This document shows positions 34,171 through 45,584 of a DNA stretch of 64,000 nucleotides, in pieces. Numbering within the stretch: position 1 is the first letter of the stretch; each line of letters begins with the position of its first letter. The notes beneath the pieces were generated by a model that saw only the letters and a program-made list of their open reading frames with translations, searched no databases and was not told where the DNA came from. The DNA is from Apostichopus japonicus. Lineage: Eukaryota > Echinodermata > Holothuroidea > Aspidochirotida > Stichopodidae. The stretch covers positions 2,852,501 to 2,916,500 of the forward strand of contig NC_092573.1 of assembly GCF_037975245.1 (NCBI RefSeq), given 5' to 3'. The translations under genes were made by a program, and so were the position numbers.

Positions 34171-36300
34171 TTTTACTCTTTTAGGCCTACATGGTGAGCA
34201 GTCGAAGTCAAGAAACAGCTCAAGAAACTAATAGTTATGAACTTTATGTCTGATTCACGCTGACTGGTGTCACAAAAAGACAAACGCGAATGAGTGAAAA
34301 AATTGACTGAAGTGATTACAAACTATTGGGTATCAAACGTAAAGTCAAGTCCGTCATGTGTGAACAATTGGTATTTCAGCCAATTTAGGTATTAATTATA
34401 CATAGACTGAGTCACAGCTTACATTGTATTTTATATATAAATTTTAGTTATATATCAGGAGGGAAAGACAAAGCATTTTATGTCATATACCATATACAGA
34501 TAAATATGTATATTTAATTATTTTTGGACTCCTGGCAACGGGCCCTTTAGGCGATCACAGAGCACTTGCCCTAGCTGCACCCCGTCCTCCTAACCGGTGC
34601 ACGTAAACCCTGTCCTTGCACCCCTTTGACCCGAATTAAAAAATAACGAAACTTGAACGGAAAAGGAAAGGAAAATACGTTGCCATAAGGGGCGGCTCCA
34701 CCCTCTTTAGAAAGGATTGGCAAAAAGGGAATAAGTACATGAACAATAAGCTAATAGTTATTTCCATTGAAAAGTGTCTCGCTGAGCATCGGCCGTCAAA
34801 GCAAAACTTTTTTTTTCTAAATCACGTCAGTGTATTGCTTTCCAGCGTACTGTACTCCCAGAATTGACTATCCTGTTTCTTGTTCCGAACGGCTCCCAAC
34901 GAAATGCCAAAAAGTCGGCAACGGGGTTGGGGTGTGTTACCCAGCTCCACCATGGGGCACCTCATCACGACTGACTCGAATTACAACTCGAAACTTTAAC
35001 TGAAATTGGATTGAATTTAAAAAAATATATACTAGATGTCTGCATGGATCATACTTATCTATACTATTGTGTGACCATATAGGCGTACGGGCTCTATATA
35101 GTCAACCAGGAGAGACTGGGGGGAAGCTTTTTTTCTTGCCACAGAAAATTAAACATTGCCCGGAAGTTCCTAGCACGATTAATTCATTTCAAACTTCGAC
35201 GGCAATGAAGGACAAAGAGAACCATATAGGCCTATGCCTGACTATAAGATCATTGAACCATCACGAACAACTCCGAATAATCTTCCATTTGCCGATTCAT
35301 GACACTGGGAAGTAAGGGGTGGGGGGGGTGGGGCTTTCCATTTGATCCGCAAGTATATTGAACGGTCACCACAACAAGGGTGTATAGCTTGGGACTAGCA
35401 CGGGGAGACTTGTCAACCTTGTGAACTTTTTTGGGGGTGAGATGCGGGGGGGGGGGGGGGAGTCGGCAAAGTAAAACATACAGGGTAAACAGAGGGGAGG
35501 AAAGAGGTCAAGAAAGAAAGCGTGAAAGACAGATGAAGGGATGGAGGAAGAAAGTAAAGAAAATGTGGAGATGGAGGCTAGGGGTAGAGATAGATATGAT
35601 ATGAAAGTACAGAGAGAAAAAAACCAAGAGCAGAAAAATGGAGATCACTGGGATACTGTCAAATACACAAGAAGAATATACAATCTAAATACTGGAATTA
35701 AATAATGCACAACATAGATACAGCTTTATGACATCAACAAATCAAAGGTGAAGGATATAATGTTTCAAGGATGCTGGAAAATAAGACACAACAGAAGATG
35801 ATTATGGTTTCTGATCTATTAGGCTTCTTCTCTCTACTGCTACCAGGATGTAAGAGACCACAGGGACTCGCACAACTCTTTAAGTTGTGATGACCTCTGA
35901 CCCTTACTATGCCTAACAGTTATCTTGCCAGGAAATAAATACACCAGTGCATGAGAGGAGGTGAGAGACAGGACTGATTGATCGTGTCGATAGGGGTACA
36001 TGTGATTCAAGAAGATAGATGTAAAGATTAGCATCGTTTGGACACTTCAAATGGGACCCCCTCCCCACCCCCCCCCCCACACCCTCCCCCACGTTCAAAT
36101 CATATCCCCTCCTGGCAACGGAAATGAACACCAGTATAAATAAACCGATACAGATATTTATACACGCTGTGCGTGTAGGCCTATATACAATAATATAAAG
36201 CTGGCCATTCTCTGATTGTTACTCCTTGATTGAATTTCCCCAACCTTGCCCACCTTGACTTAGAGGGTGGCCAAGCTCCTGATTCACAGTCATAGCTACT
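34171..36300. other. Long spacer, no certain gene
   Basis: G-runs lie at 35317-35330 and 35448-35461 and a C-run at 36068-36080. A minus-strand frame ending at 35840, with KITVRHSKGQRSSQLKELCE near its end, looks somewhat protein-like and could be a terminal exon of the gene at 37283-41037. I found no acceptor whose phase I can verify. Confidence 0.35.
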
Positions 36301-36310
36301 ATCGAACAAA

Positions 36311-36460
36311 ATGGACGAAAGCAATTTATCTCAATCTGGTGATGCAGATGTATCATTAGCTGCTAATCCAACGTTTGTGAATGTCGCACAACCTGTCAAC
36401 AAAAGTCTGGGAAAAGTGCTTGCCCCTGCCATATGTATGATCTCTTTTGTTCAGGATCAT
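36311..36460 (+). CDS. Candidate first exon, unknown protein
   Basis: An ATG in fair context (AAAATGGACG) opens a frame MDESNLSQSGDADVSLAANP that continues to about 36493. The first 40 residues have protein-like composition. No donor is clear, so the end is approximate. It lies directly beside the foldback transposon at 36501-37281 and on the strand opposite to the neighbouring gene. It might be a separate gene's leader exon or part of an unrecognised element. Confidence 0.25.
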
Positions 36461-36500
36461 GTAAATGTGGCAATGTGTATTCGTATAGTCTGAGGTTTTT

Positions 36501-37281
36501 GGTACACGTTGTCAGTCCGACACGTTTTCAGTCCGAAAATGAAATACACGTTCTCAGTCCGAAAAAACGAGTTTTCAGTCCGACACGTTTTCAGTCCGAA
36601 AATAAAATACACGTTTTCAGTCCGAAAATGAAATACACGTTTTCAGTCCGAAAATGAGATACACGTTTTCAGTTAGGGAATGAAAGCAGTTTTAATGCTA
36701 TAATAACACCAATAAACGGTGACAGCCCGAACTGATAGTAAAAAAATCGATTGAATCTTTTGTCTCACATCACCGGCCTCAACAAAGACTTGGGACCCCT
36801 TAACAACTATCAGTTCTACAAACATATGTAATCCGTTCTTCGCTCCTTAATCAGCTTCCTGTATAGTCATGGTTTGTTTGGTTCTAATTCCATCAATGCA
36901 ATTTACACTTTAAACCTAGCGTCATACTTTCATTGTGTTACATTTTGTACTTTTCATTCGACTGCCAATATTGCTGATGAAGGTCCCAGGGGGACCGAAA
37001 ATTCCAATATATTTTCTAAAACTTTACTCCTTATTTGTCAATTATGAGTATAAACGAAAGATTCAATCGATTTCTTTACTATCAGTTCGGGCTGTCACAG
37101 TTTATTGGTGATATTATGGCATTAAACTGCTTTCATTCCCCTGAAAACATTTTCGGACTGAAAACGTGTATTTCATTTTCGGACTGAAAACGTGTATTTC
37201 ATTTTCGGACTGAAAACGTGTATTTTATTTTCGGACTGAAAACTTGTCGGACTGAAAACTTGTCGGACTGAGGGGTGTACC
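36501..37281. mobile_element. Foldback element with repeated GTTTTCAGTCCGAAAAT ends
   Basis: Each arm consists of tandem units of about 26 bases built on CACGTTTTCAGTCCGAAAAT. They are direct at 36520-36670 and inverted at about 37147-37270. The extreme ends are GGTACAC and GTGTACC. Inside the arms a second long inverted repeat pairs 36680-36760 with about 37050-37135 (for example GACAGCCCGAACTGATAGTA). The loop contains a sequence resembling a hammerhead ribozyme core at 36974-37000. There is no transposase frame. The right end abuts a coding exon of the minus-strand gene. Confidence 0.8.
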
Positions 37282-37282
37282 C

Positions 37283-40200
37283 CTTTCTCCCATGCTGCTC
37301 CATATCTAATCCTACTGGTGACATTGGACAGAACATTGGCAGATGGCTTCTTGAGAGGTGTTGAAGTAACTGGATCAGGAGTATCTGTAGAGATTACATA
37401 AAACAAGAGTTACTAGATTGCAAGTATCCTGCTATAGCTTCTATGGCTGTGACTAAAAATATACCTTTTGTTTAGAACTTATCACACTTATGCAGCACTG
37501 GAAACTGATATTTCAATTTAAATGGTGTCATTGAGTTTAGAGGACATTGAAGTTACAAGTATGTTGGTGAAACCAAGACCACCCTCAAGAAGCAGTTCTA
37601 GTCACAAGTCAATACCATGAAAATGGAGACTCCAGCAGGGGAACACTTTCAGCTGCCCAATCATACCATTAAAGAATGTCCCAACAGGTAACTGAATTCG
37701 TAGACTAACCATCTCAGACATAGTACACCACAGCAGAGATAGAGAGAGCGGACGGAATGCCCTAGCACCATTCAACTGAATAGGCTCAATATACAGGAAG
37801 GACATGACTAACTTTATCCTGCTCCATCTCTGTATTCTGCTATAGTTTATTCGCCCTCTCTCCTTACTTAATCCTCGCTTTGTACTCCACAGTTTATCTA
37901 AATACCTCTGCTTTCACTGACTCCTTTTGTTCAATACACCATTAACTTCTTTCTTTGTGTTCACCATGTCCTCTCTGTTCCAGGCTCTATTGTGTCTCTT
38001 GAATTTACTGTTACTAGTCAGTTTGCCTCTAAAGAAGATCATGATAATATCAGGCCCACTTACTTTTATAAATTTTCATACACATGTATGCTTTTTAGTG
38101 GATGAGCAATATGCTACCATTTTTTTCTTTTCTTTTGGAATTAAATGAGAATGAAATTGTATTATTTTTCTGATCACATCAGATCAGATAAGATTAGCAC
38201 TGCTCTTCCAGTCTGTAATTCATGCAAGGATAAACATATAAATTTACCTTCTCCTTTCTGAGTGTCAACTGATCTTTCTGTGGTGACAGCTGCTGAGAAT
38301 GCCTCTGTTTGACTTTCAGCATCTTTCCGGAAAAGATGCATTTGAAACCTATACAATGAAACCAAAAAAATTGTCCGTAAATCATATAACTGAAATAGTA
38401 ATTTTACTGTACACCCCAAGCTTAATTGTATGCATAATGAATCTGGTAATGACCAAATCATTACAAACATACATGTTTTTATCATACCTACCCAAGAAAA
38501 AATATGAAAGAGAAAAGTAACAAACAAACACTTAGGCATATTTCAATAATAACATATTGTTAACCCACATTGATTTAAACCCAGATAAGGATGAGATATT
38601 CTTTCATACTCTTCTTCAACATATCCATAAACCGCGGTATCTTTCAAGAATTGTAAGGATAATTTTGTGTTGCCCAACTGCTTGCCCAACAACTTGAGCT
38701 CACATGTCAATGTAAAATTTACTATGTAAACTTCCTATCTTAGTGAACTGATTGGTTTCATATCGCTAAAAGATGTCCAGTCTTTTGATGAGAGTTTGAT
38801 GTACACTCATTATTTACCTACTGTGTAAACTTCCTGTTTATGTGAGCAGTTGGTTTCATGAGTGAGAATTGAGATGCTACTGTAGCTTACACCATGACAT
38901 AAGCCCACCATTGTGAAAAATTCCTGTTTACATGAATAGCTTTATTTCAGACTACCATTAATTTAACGCTAGATTACTCTCCACAAGAGATAGTTTCGGC
39001 CACCAAATTTAATAGATATTATAATTTTTGAACACTAAACATCAGATCATTCACAAGAAGCTGAACAAAAACAAGCATAGTATATACTGACTATATATAA
39101 AAAATATGATAACTTAGCACAGCATCATAAAGTATGAGCATCAGGCCTACACGCAAAAAGAAAACTGGTACTTTCTTACCCCCAGGCATGGCTATATAAA
39201 GGTTTATATAGGTATAGCTATATGTACTATGGTCCCTCAATTTGTGAGGCTAATTTACCTAACTTCTTGCATAGCAGTTGGGTTCCTTCAAAAATCCCAA
39301 ACACAGACATGTACACATGATTGCTGGAATATTGGACAGACAGTCAGTAGATAACAGTATAACACCCTGTTGCCCAAATGAACCATTAAAACTTGATTGC
39401 ACATATGCTGGCTGTGGCTGACCTTAAAAAAACCTAAGGTCTAGTTGCATACGCAGCGGTGTGAAAACATGTGAATCAGTTAGGAGTGATTCTAAATTAT
39501 TTATGTAGATGCATTATTTTTATAGGAAAAATTGCAGGTCCATGTGGTTGTACTTGTACAGCACAGTAGGCCTTCCTCACTGGTGTATATTACAGGGAAT
39601 ACAGTTACTATGAACACTAAATTCTGATACTTATTACTAATACTATAGGCCTTAGTCCTATGTTATATGCCCAGTTAATTATGACTGGGCATAGGTGAGG
39701 CTTTTCTTTCAAATGCTCATTCACAAGAATTATTCTGCAAACAAGGACAGCTGATAACAATTTAGAACCTGGAGGGGGTGGGGATGAACAGATCACCTAG
39801 GCCTAGTGGTTAGAAAATATATTTCCATCAATTTGTTGAGGCAAAAACAGTTTACTTTTTGGTGATGAGAAGGCCCAGCTTTCCATGGCATAAATATGAG
39901 GAGTGAAACTAAAGACCCCCAGTCCCTGTCAGTCTTCTTTAGGAAGGATATTTTAATTTTTAACTGTATACAGTACAAAGTGGCTATTCTTACAACTAGT
40001 CGTAAGAATAATTTCCGACTACGCATGGGCAGTTGCTATTTTTATGATTAGGGGTACTAATTTTACGACAATGAGTAACAATAACTTCCGGTTAGGGTTA
40101 GGGTTATGTTTAGGGTTACCTCTACTACATGCGCAGTTGCTTTATTTACTGCACTTGAATTTGCCTTTGTCGTAAGAATAGTTTATAATTGTTACGACTA

Positions 40201-41037
40201 GTCGTAAGAAACGGCCTATACAGTATCCTCATGACAAGCATTCACAAACAGTGATGATGATGACTCAGTAATACAACTTACTGCTATTTTGTGCTAGGAT
40301 AAGTATGATAAGGTTAGCATACGCTAGGTCCATTGGAAAAATAATGAATGATAGGCCTAGTTACAAAGCCTAGGCTCATCAAATCATGTATGTTACAAAT
40401 ACAATAGCATAGACACTGCGAAGTTCGAACACCTACTGTAAGCCTTAAAATACCCCAAAAACTATCTTCATTTTATTGACAGATATGTACGTACATACTT
40501 GCGCACGGGTCATTTTGGAGAGGAAATGACTGTAGCTTCCTAGTTTTTAGTGATATTGGCTTTCGCTTGTAGGTTATCATGGTGAAATCGTGTATTTCTT
40601 AGGGGTGTCCGAACTTTGCAGTTTTCTGTACTTCGCAATACTGACAGTTACCTAGGACAATACCCTGTAGTACTTCTATGTACTAGTATTACCCTATACA
40701 GTTTTAGCCTAGCTTAGCAAATCATTACCTTTTTGTGTGATCCTGAAGCAAATGTTCTGCGAAATCTGCGTTGCTAACAGAAGTCAAATCGTGGACATGT
40801 TTGTAGAGTTCTTTCTCCATTTGCCAGTTTACGTAGGAACGTAGAAGATAGATCTTCGTGGCATCTCTTCGTCGCTGTTGTTCCTTTGCACTGCTGTTTT
40901 TGTCAGGTCCATGCAACAATGGCTTTCCTCCACTTGAACCTATACGCTCGTTCCAGGATAAGGTCGTTTTCTTTCGCCCGATTCTCCTTGCCCTGATCCC
41001 TTTTCCATGATTGTCACTATACTCTAGTCTAATCGAA
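37283..41037 (-). CDS. Partial multi-exon gene, unknown protein
   Basis: Three exons join in phase on the minus strand. The first runs from about 41037 down to 40729 and ends at donor AAAAG|GTAATG. It includes SSAKEQQRRRDATKIYLLRS and NADFAEHLLQDHTK. Exon two, 38248-38348, begins after ATAG and encodes FQMHLFRKDAESQTEAFSAA and more, ending GAAG|GTAAAT. Exon three, from 37384 down to about 37283, follows CTACAG and encodes TPDPVTSTPLKKPSANVLSN and RYGAAWEKG. The start codon is unclear: ATG at 41010-41012 has good context but its frame stops after 21 codons, so a sequence error or an upstream exon is possible. Exon three ends exactly where the foldback element begins. The protein is basic and helical at first, then Ser/Thr/Pro-rich. 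I do not recognise the family. Confidence 0.6.
37545..37800 (+). pseudogene. GIY-YIG relic of a Penelope-like retroelement
   Basis: The plus strand reads YVGETKTTLKKQF, a stop, then METPAGEHFQLPNHTIKE, followed by a frameshifted RDRERADGMP-like stretch. This order (YVGET...LKKRF..H, TPV..HFN.PNHT, then an ER-rich segment) is that of the GIY-YIG endonuclease domain of Penelope-like elements and related retroelements. Several stops make it non-functional. It lies in an intron, antisense to the host gene. Confidence 0.75.
38540..39975. other. Intron of the 37-41 kb gene
   Basis: No exon or clear repeat unit was found. GCCTAG-type motifs appear near 39645 and 39798-39805. Three diverged phrases containing CTTCCTGTTTA-TGA lie near 38730-38935, suggesting a weak local repeat. 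Confidence 0.45.
39976..40216. mobile_element. ~240-bp MITE with internal telomere-like TTAGGG
   Basis: The ends are imperfect inverted copies built on TTCTTACGACTAGTCGTAA. TATACAGTA at 39967-39975 and 40217-40225 flanks the element as a possible 9-bp (or 8-bp) target duplication. Inside, GGTTAGGGTTAGGGTTATG at about 40093 is a short run of the animal telomere repeat. It lies in an intron. Confidence 0.7.
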
Positions 41038-41329
41038 TGTATTTGTACGAAAATCGTACAGTATTCTTTACTCAAAAGGCACACAAACAACAAACTATCG
41101 CGTACGAAAATCCTTTGCGGTAAACAGTACAATAATCTGAAATGCTGTGCTATAACATTATGTGTGCATGGGTACGGGCTTGTTACGCATACGCTTGCCT
41201 GTGCTATTCACTGATCTAAATTTGCCACCGAGGTCACGTGAGTTTTAGGGGTCCCATTAAACCTCGCTGAAACCTCGATAATGCCAGCGCCCTCAAAAAA
41301 AAGTCTACGAGCGATATCGCCTTTAACGT

Positions 41330-41560
41330 TTACTTTGTGCAGGGACGCTCATGTCCGAAGTATCCCCAGACTGAGGATAAATGCCTTTGTTATAGATGAA
41401 AACGGTGCTACCAAAAGGTGAATTGTGCTCCGTTCCGGTGAGCTCCAAACTATGATACACTGTATAAATAGTTGGCGAGTCAGAACTAGTAAATGTAAAC
41501 CTGTACGAAATGGAGATAATAAACTACATGTAGAGTAATACAGTCTAACACATAGATCTA
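41330..41560. repeat. Duplicated block, partner of 48047-48115 and 48955-49100
   Basis: It shares TTTACTTTGTGCAGGGACGC with 48047 onward, and AATTGTGCTCCGTTC, AACTATGATACACTGTATAA and GTACGAAATGGAGATAATAA with 48955-49100. In this copy the two parts are adjacent. In the other they are separated by about 840 bases that include an AT microsatellite. Confidence 0.85.
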
Positions 41561-43049
41561 AAACAACACTGGAAATAATTGAAAGCGCAAGAATTAAAAA
41601 ACAAAGGAACTACATTTGATTTCAGGTCTTGAGTCTTGAGTCTTAAGTCTAGTAATTGAGCAATCCATCTCTTGATTATTGGCGGCGATACCTCATACTT
41701 ATAACCATTGATATCATGACCTATGGCCATTGTCTTGCTGATACCATGTAAAGTATCGTAATAATGAGAAGTTGTTAAATTTTCTGGTTAAAATCATATA
41801 CTTTAATAGGAAAATAAGAAAGAAAGAAAGCAAGAAAAAAAAACACCATGATAAGTGAAAGAACGCTGAGATCCTTGTGATTTTTTATGTTCATATCCTT
41901 CTTCGAATGTTCTTCCTGATTTTAATTTTTTTATTTATATATAAAACGTCTTGTTATAGATACATCCTGGCAAACAAGAAATAATTATACATTCTTTCAA
42001 TCTGTTGGCGAGATATCAAGGCGGAATTCCACCTTCAATTTACAACTGGCGTGGTCTGACAGTATTGGGTGAAGTCGACCACTTCCGATCCACAATTCGT
42101 TCTATTTGGTAAAGTTTTCCATGTTTTCTAAGTCTGAAGTAATCTGCAAAATAAGAAAAAAATATAAACATGATAACTGTAAGAACATAAATCTCGAGAA
42201 TAATTGAGGAAAAAAAAAGAAAGAAGCAAAACAGTCAGTCTTTATTCCTCTCTTTCTTTCTTTTTTATTCGAGCATAATCTCAAATCTGGAAAGAAAATA
42301 ATCTCACTTTATTCCGGATAATTTCAGATAATTTCAAGAGATACTGACACATTTTCATTAATGCATAATAAATAACTTCAAACAAATGGTCCTTTGATCA
42401 AATGTTGCAGTTTATGTCTTTACTGAGTTCTTACCAGTAATCGTACATTGGAGTTTGTGTGGAGGACGGAGCTTGGAAAATTGGCATTACAATCGAACTT
42501 GGATCATTGGTTCACAAATTCGCATTGTTAATCATAGGTGTGAGTATTTAGCTCAATATATATCACATGTTTCATTATCTAAGAGACTATAGGCCTATAG
42601 CTAATTGAGAAAGAAACCGAAAAAGGTGAACGGAATCCCTCCAAATCTTAAATAAGCCAAATCTATTTATTATCACTGTAAAGTTCTCATTCGATAAGTG
42701 TTAATGTAAACAACAATTACACCACAAACGCTACATCATGCGTTTACCTGCATGCTTATATAAGTCGACTAATATTATATATATGTCAACGGGGCAGTTC
42801 AGTTGTATTGTTAAGGTTATAAGGTGTATTTGAACAATGAAAAAATAAAAAAACAAAGGGGTCCTCGGTCTGAATGTGAAACACACCTGCGCGTGTATTT
42901 GAGTACTGTGTGATTTTTACATATGTACAGTTTTTGGTATTGTGTTTACAAGTGAACGAAATAATGCGGCCGAGCGACGGTGAAAGGAGGAGAATAAGGA
43001 ATGGAACACCTGTCCAAGTAACGGTCATCATTTAATTTGAAACACGTAA
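41561..43049. other. Spacer, no gene seen
   Basis: AT-rich. The only open frames are short and lack family features. No repeat unit was recognised. Confidence 0.5.
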
Positions 43050-43220
43050 ACCCATAGGAACACGTCAAATTTGAACATTACGAATCACGCATGCAAACTA
43101 TTAATTCACGCGCCCCAAACGAACGTTTTTTTTTTTTATTAAATTGTTATTGTGTGTAAAAGGGGAATAAGATAGCTGATAGCTTATCAAGTATTTTGTT
43201 GTAAATGTCTGCATGACATA
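43050..43220 (+). repeat. Dispersed repeat beside KCTD gene, partner of 2095-2270
   Basis: It matches 2095-2270 in order and orientation (GGAACACGTCAAATTTGAAC here). It lies just downstream of the KCTD-like gene. The adjoining ATAAAAAGTAC-AACCTCTTTT at about 43220 also matches 11985-12005 beside the truncated KCTD copy. Confidence 0.75.
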
Positions 43221-43267
43221 AAAAGTACAAACCTCTTTTTTATGAAGATTGATAATTTTGGCACTGT

Positions 43268-43867
43268 CTAAAGGTCTTTAACAAGTTTCACTGGTAATCC
43301 TTCTTCCTCGGAATCCTCGCTGACTTCAAAGCCCTGCTCGGTTAGAAACGCCTGAATCGTGTCCATGTGCTGGATCGCGTAATAATTTTCCCAGTATCCG
43401 TGAAAACGTTCTACTGAACTGATATTTTCAATCAACGCAAAATTGAGTTTTTCTTTCAGTTCTTTGGATAAATGCTCTCTCGCTGTCAAAACTACCGCCT
43501 TAGGTAAAAGGTTTGGTAAGTTTGCTAAATGCAAAAACACGATTATCTTCCGAAAAGACATCAATCGCAATATTGCTTCTTCTAATTTCTTCAGCTTATA
43601 GAACTTGGCTTCCTGAAGTAACAAATCAAATTCCGCAAACTTTGTGGGTACGATGAGCTGATCATCTCGCAGAAAATTCAAGATGTAGCGAAACAGGCTT
43701 CCGTCTCGGTCGATGAAGACATTACCGTTGCGGTCTATGATCCATTTTGAGGGGTCTCCTGAAAACACCTTTCCAATGGCGGAGTTTTGATCACGTGTAA
43801 GAACTTCCAGGTTAGTAGTATAGAAGTTACCGCCGACATTGAGGTAAACAGTACCGGATTTATCCAT
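43268..43867 (-). CDS. KCTD-like BTB/T1 protein, 199 residues
   Basis: An intronless frame runs from ATG 43867 to a stop at 43268. The BTB/T1 domain fills about residues 1-105, with LNVGGNFYTT at 10-19, SKWIIDRNGNVFIDRDGSLF at about 40-59 and LQEAKFYKLKKLEEAIL at 88-104. A C-terminal part of about 95 residues with no motif I know ends in an acidic patch (EDSEEEG) and VKLVKDL. Human intronless relatives such as KCTD6 and KCTD21 are somewhat longer and recruit substrates to cullin-3 ligases; whether this one does is inference. Compared with the truncated copy at 12035-12349, the BTB parts align without gaps and about 55 bases of 5' flank match, so both descend from one duplicated gene. Confidence 0.85.
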   Translation of the reverse strand: MDKSGTVYLNVGGNFYTTNLEVLTRDQNSAIGKVFSGDPSKWIIDRNGNVFIDRDGSLFRYILNFLRDDQLIVPTKFAEFDLLLQEAKFYKLKKLEEAILRLMSFRKIIVFLHLANLPNLLPKAVVLTAREHLSKELKEKLNFALIENISSVERFHGYWENYYAIQHMDTIQAFLTEQGFEVSEDSEEEGLPVKLVKDL

Positions 43868-45088
43868 AATGAGGATTTATGGAACAATATCGTTTCAAAG
43901 TATCTACCAAAGAACTCACTACTTCAACTTTAGCTCTGATTGCCCAACAGATCTTAATATGTACCAGTAACGAGTGATGGAAAGACTTAACCGTGAACTA
44001 ACTGGGTAGTATAACTTCACCTGCTTAACTTTATCGGTTATGCCGCGTTATCAACAATCTGCTACTTTAAATATTAACAAGGATTTGCGTGTAGGCATGC
44101 GCAGAATGATTAAACCACACAGAAGTTCAGTAAGTTGGAACTACCTCAACGACCTATTAATAATTAAAAATTGTTTATAAGCCGATAACTGAAATATGTT
44201 TAAGTGTGAAGGTCAGATGGCGTAGGGCCAAAATAGAGATCTTTAAAGCGAAATATGAAGGCGGCTCATTACGGAGCAAAGATGAATTCAAAATAGATCC
44301 TATTGACATGTAAATTATATAATATATTTAACTTATTCTGAAAGCTTATAGCTAATTCTGTCGCATTATAGCAAAAACATCTCTGACGGGAGAGTGGACA
44401 TGCACTCGCTTCGTTTTGTACATCTAATAGTGAACAGCATGACGTCACGTTGCGGTCAATATGGAAGTGAGCCCTCACTATACGGGCAGGTTAACCGTTG
44501 TTAAACTACAACGTTCAATCTAAAAGGAAACATTTACATCGATACATGTTTTTTTCCTGAATACAAAAAACAATGTTTTGGTAAGAGTAATAAGACGAAA
44601 ACGACACCAGCGAAGGTGGCGTCAGATACATATCTTTCATCTGGCAAGCCATGTTTCCAAATTTATTGATACAACTTACAAGAAAACAACCATTGATGAT
44701 ATCGGGGTGTGTCACTCATTATCTGTTCAAGTATGATCACCGATTTCAAGTCCAACTCTCTTTTATTAACAGGTATATTTATGATCATGGTAACTAATCC
44801 CAAACTGGCTTTATATTATAATTAGAGAGTTCTAATAATTACTGTTGGACATACAGTTTCAAGTTTACATCCAGAGCCTGCGACAGCATAACAAAAAAGA
44901 AGAAGAAAGAGAGCATACCGTCCTCTGTTTTCACTTTACTGAATAATTATCTCAGGTCTTCATGATGAACAGGTCTCTGTATGCAATGGTATGGTACAGA
45001 GAGGCAGCTAATTTATACAGTTTTATACAGCTTAGAGAGGCGTTATGCAATTTTAAAATGAAAAAATAACACTGAGATGGGTCATTGG
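43868..45088. other. Upstream spacer of the KCTD gene
   Basis: No exon supported. The promoter of the minus-strand KCTD gene should lie in the first few hundred bases, but I saw no clear core element. Confidence 0.45.
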
Positions 45089-45520
45089 AAGTAAACATTG
45101 AATGAAGGAGTGAACAATTTCCGCACGCTGCTACTTGGAGGCCTAAAGTGGTCTAACACTGCCTTCTGAGATAAGAGAACACTCGGGCGGATTGATATAT
45201 ATTATGATGTATGCCACCTTAAGGTATGGTGCCAAAATTAATGGCTGCAATGACTTCCAAACTAAATACGTCCGTTTCCAAGGCCGCTAGGATATAGAAG
45301 TTTATCACCTGACATGACACATGATAGCTGATGGCTTGGGCTATCACAGCAAATACAATTTTAGCTAGAAGAGGTCAAAGGTTAGCATAGTGCTCCCCAA
45401 CCCATCTGACAGCTCTCTCTTTGGAACCTTATTGTTTCACCCAGGACTTTCTAAAATGCCTTAAATCATCTTAAGTCCTCAGATTGTTTGACCATCATTA
45501 GTTTATTTCACCCTTTTCCA
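45089..45520. repeat. Duplicated block, partner of 31383-32345
   Basis: Same order and orientation as the block at 31383-32345 but without the MITE: TGATAGCTGATGGCTTGGGC here corresponds to the two sides of the insertion there. This shows the pre-insertion state. Confidence 0.85.
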
Positions 45521-45584
45521 CATCCAAGCATGAAAAAGAATGATGATAACTCAAAACAAGAATCAAGAATGCAAAAATGCATTG

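Noticed and set aside
37173-37406. 77-codon frame ending VFSPKMKYTFSVRK
   Set aside because: The N-terminal part is exon three of the 37-41 kb gene. The rest is translation of the foldback element's tandem arm.
38174-38539. 121-codon frame on the minus strand
   Set aside because: Only 38248-38348 is exon, as shown by the splice signals and phase. The flanking codons are intron.
40085-40125. A chromosome end or telomere fusion
   Set aside because: Only about three TTAGGG units, and they lie inside a transposon-like inverted repeat in an intron.
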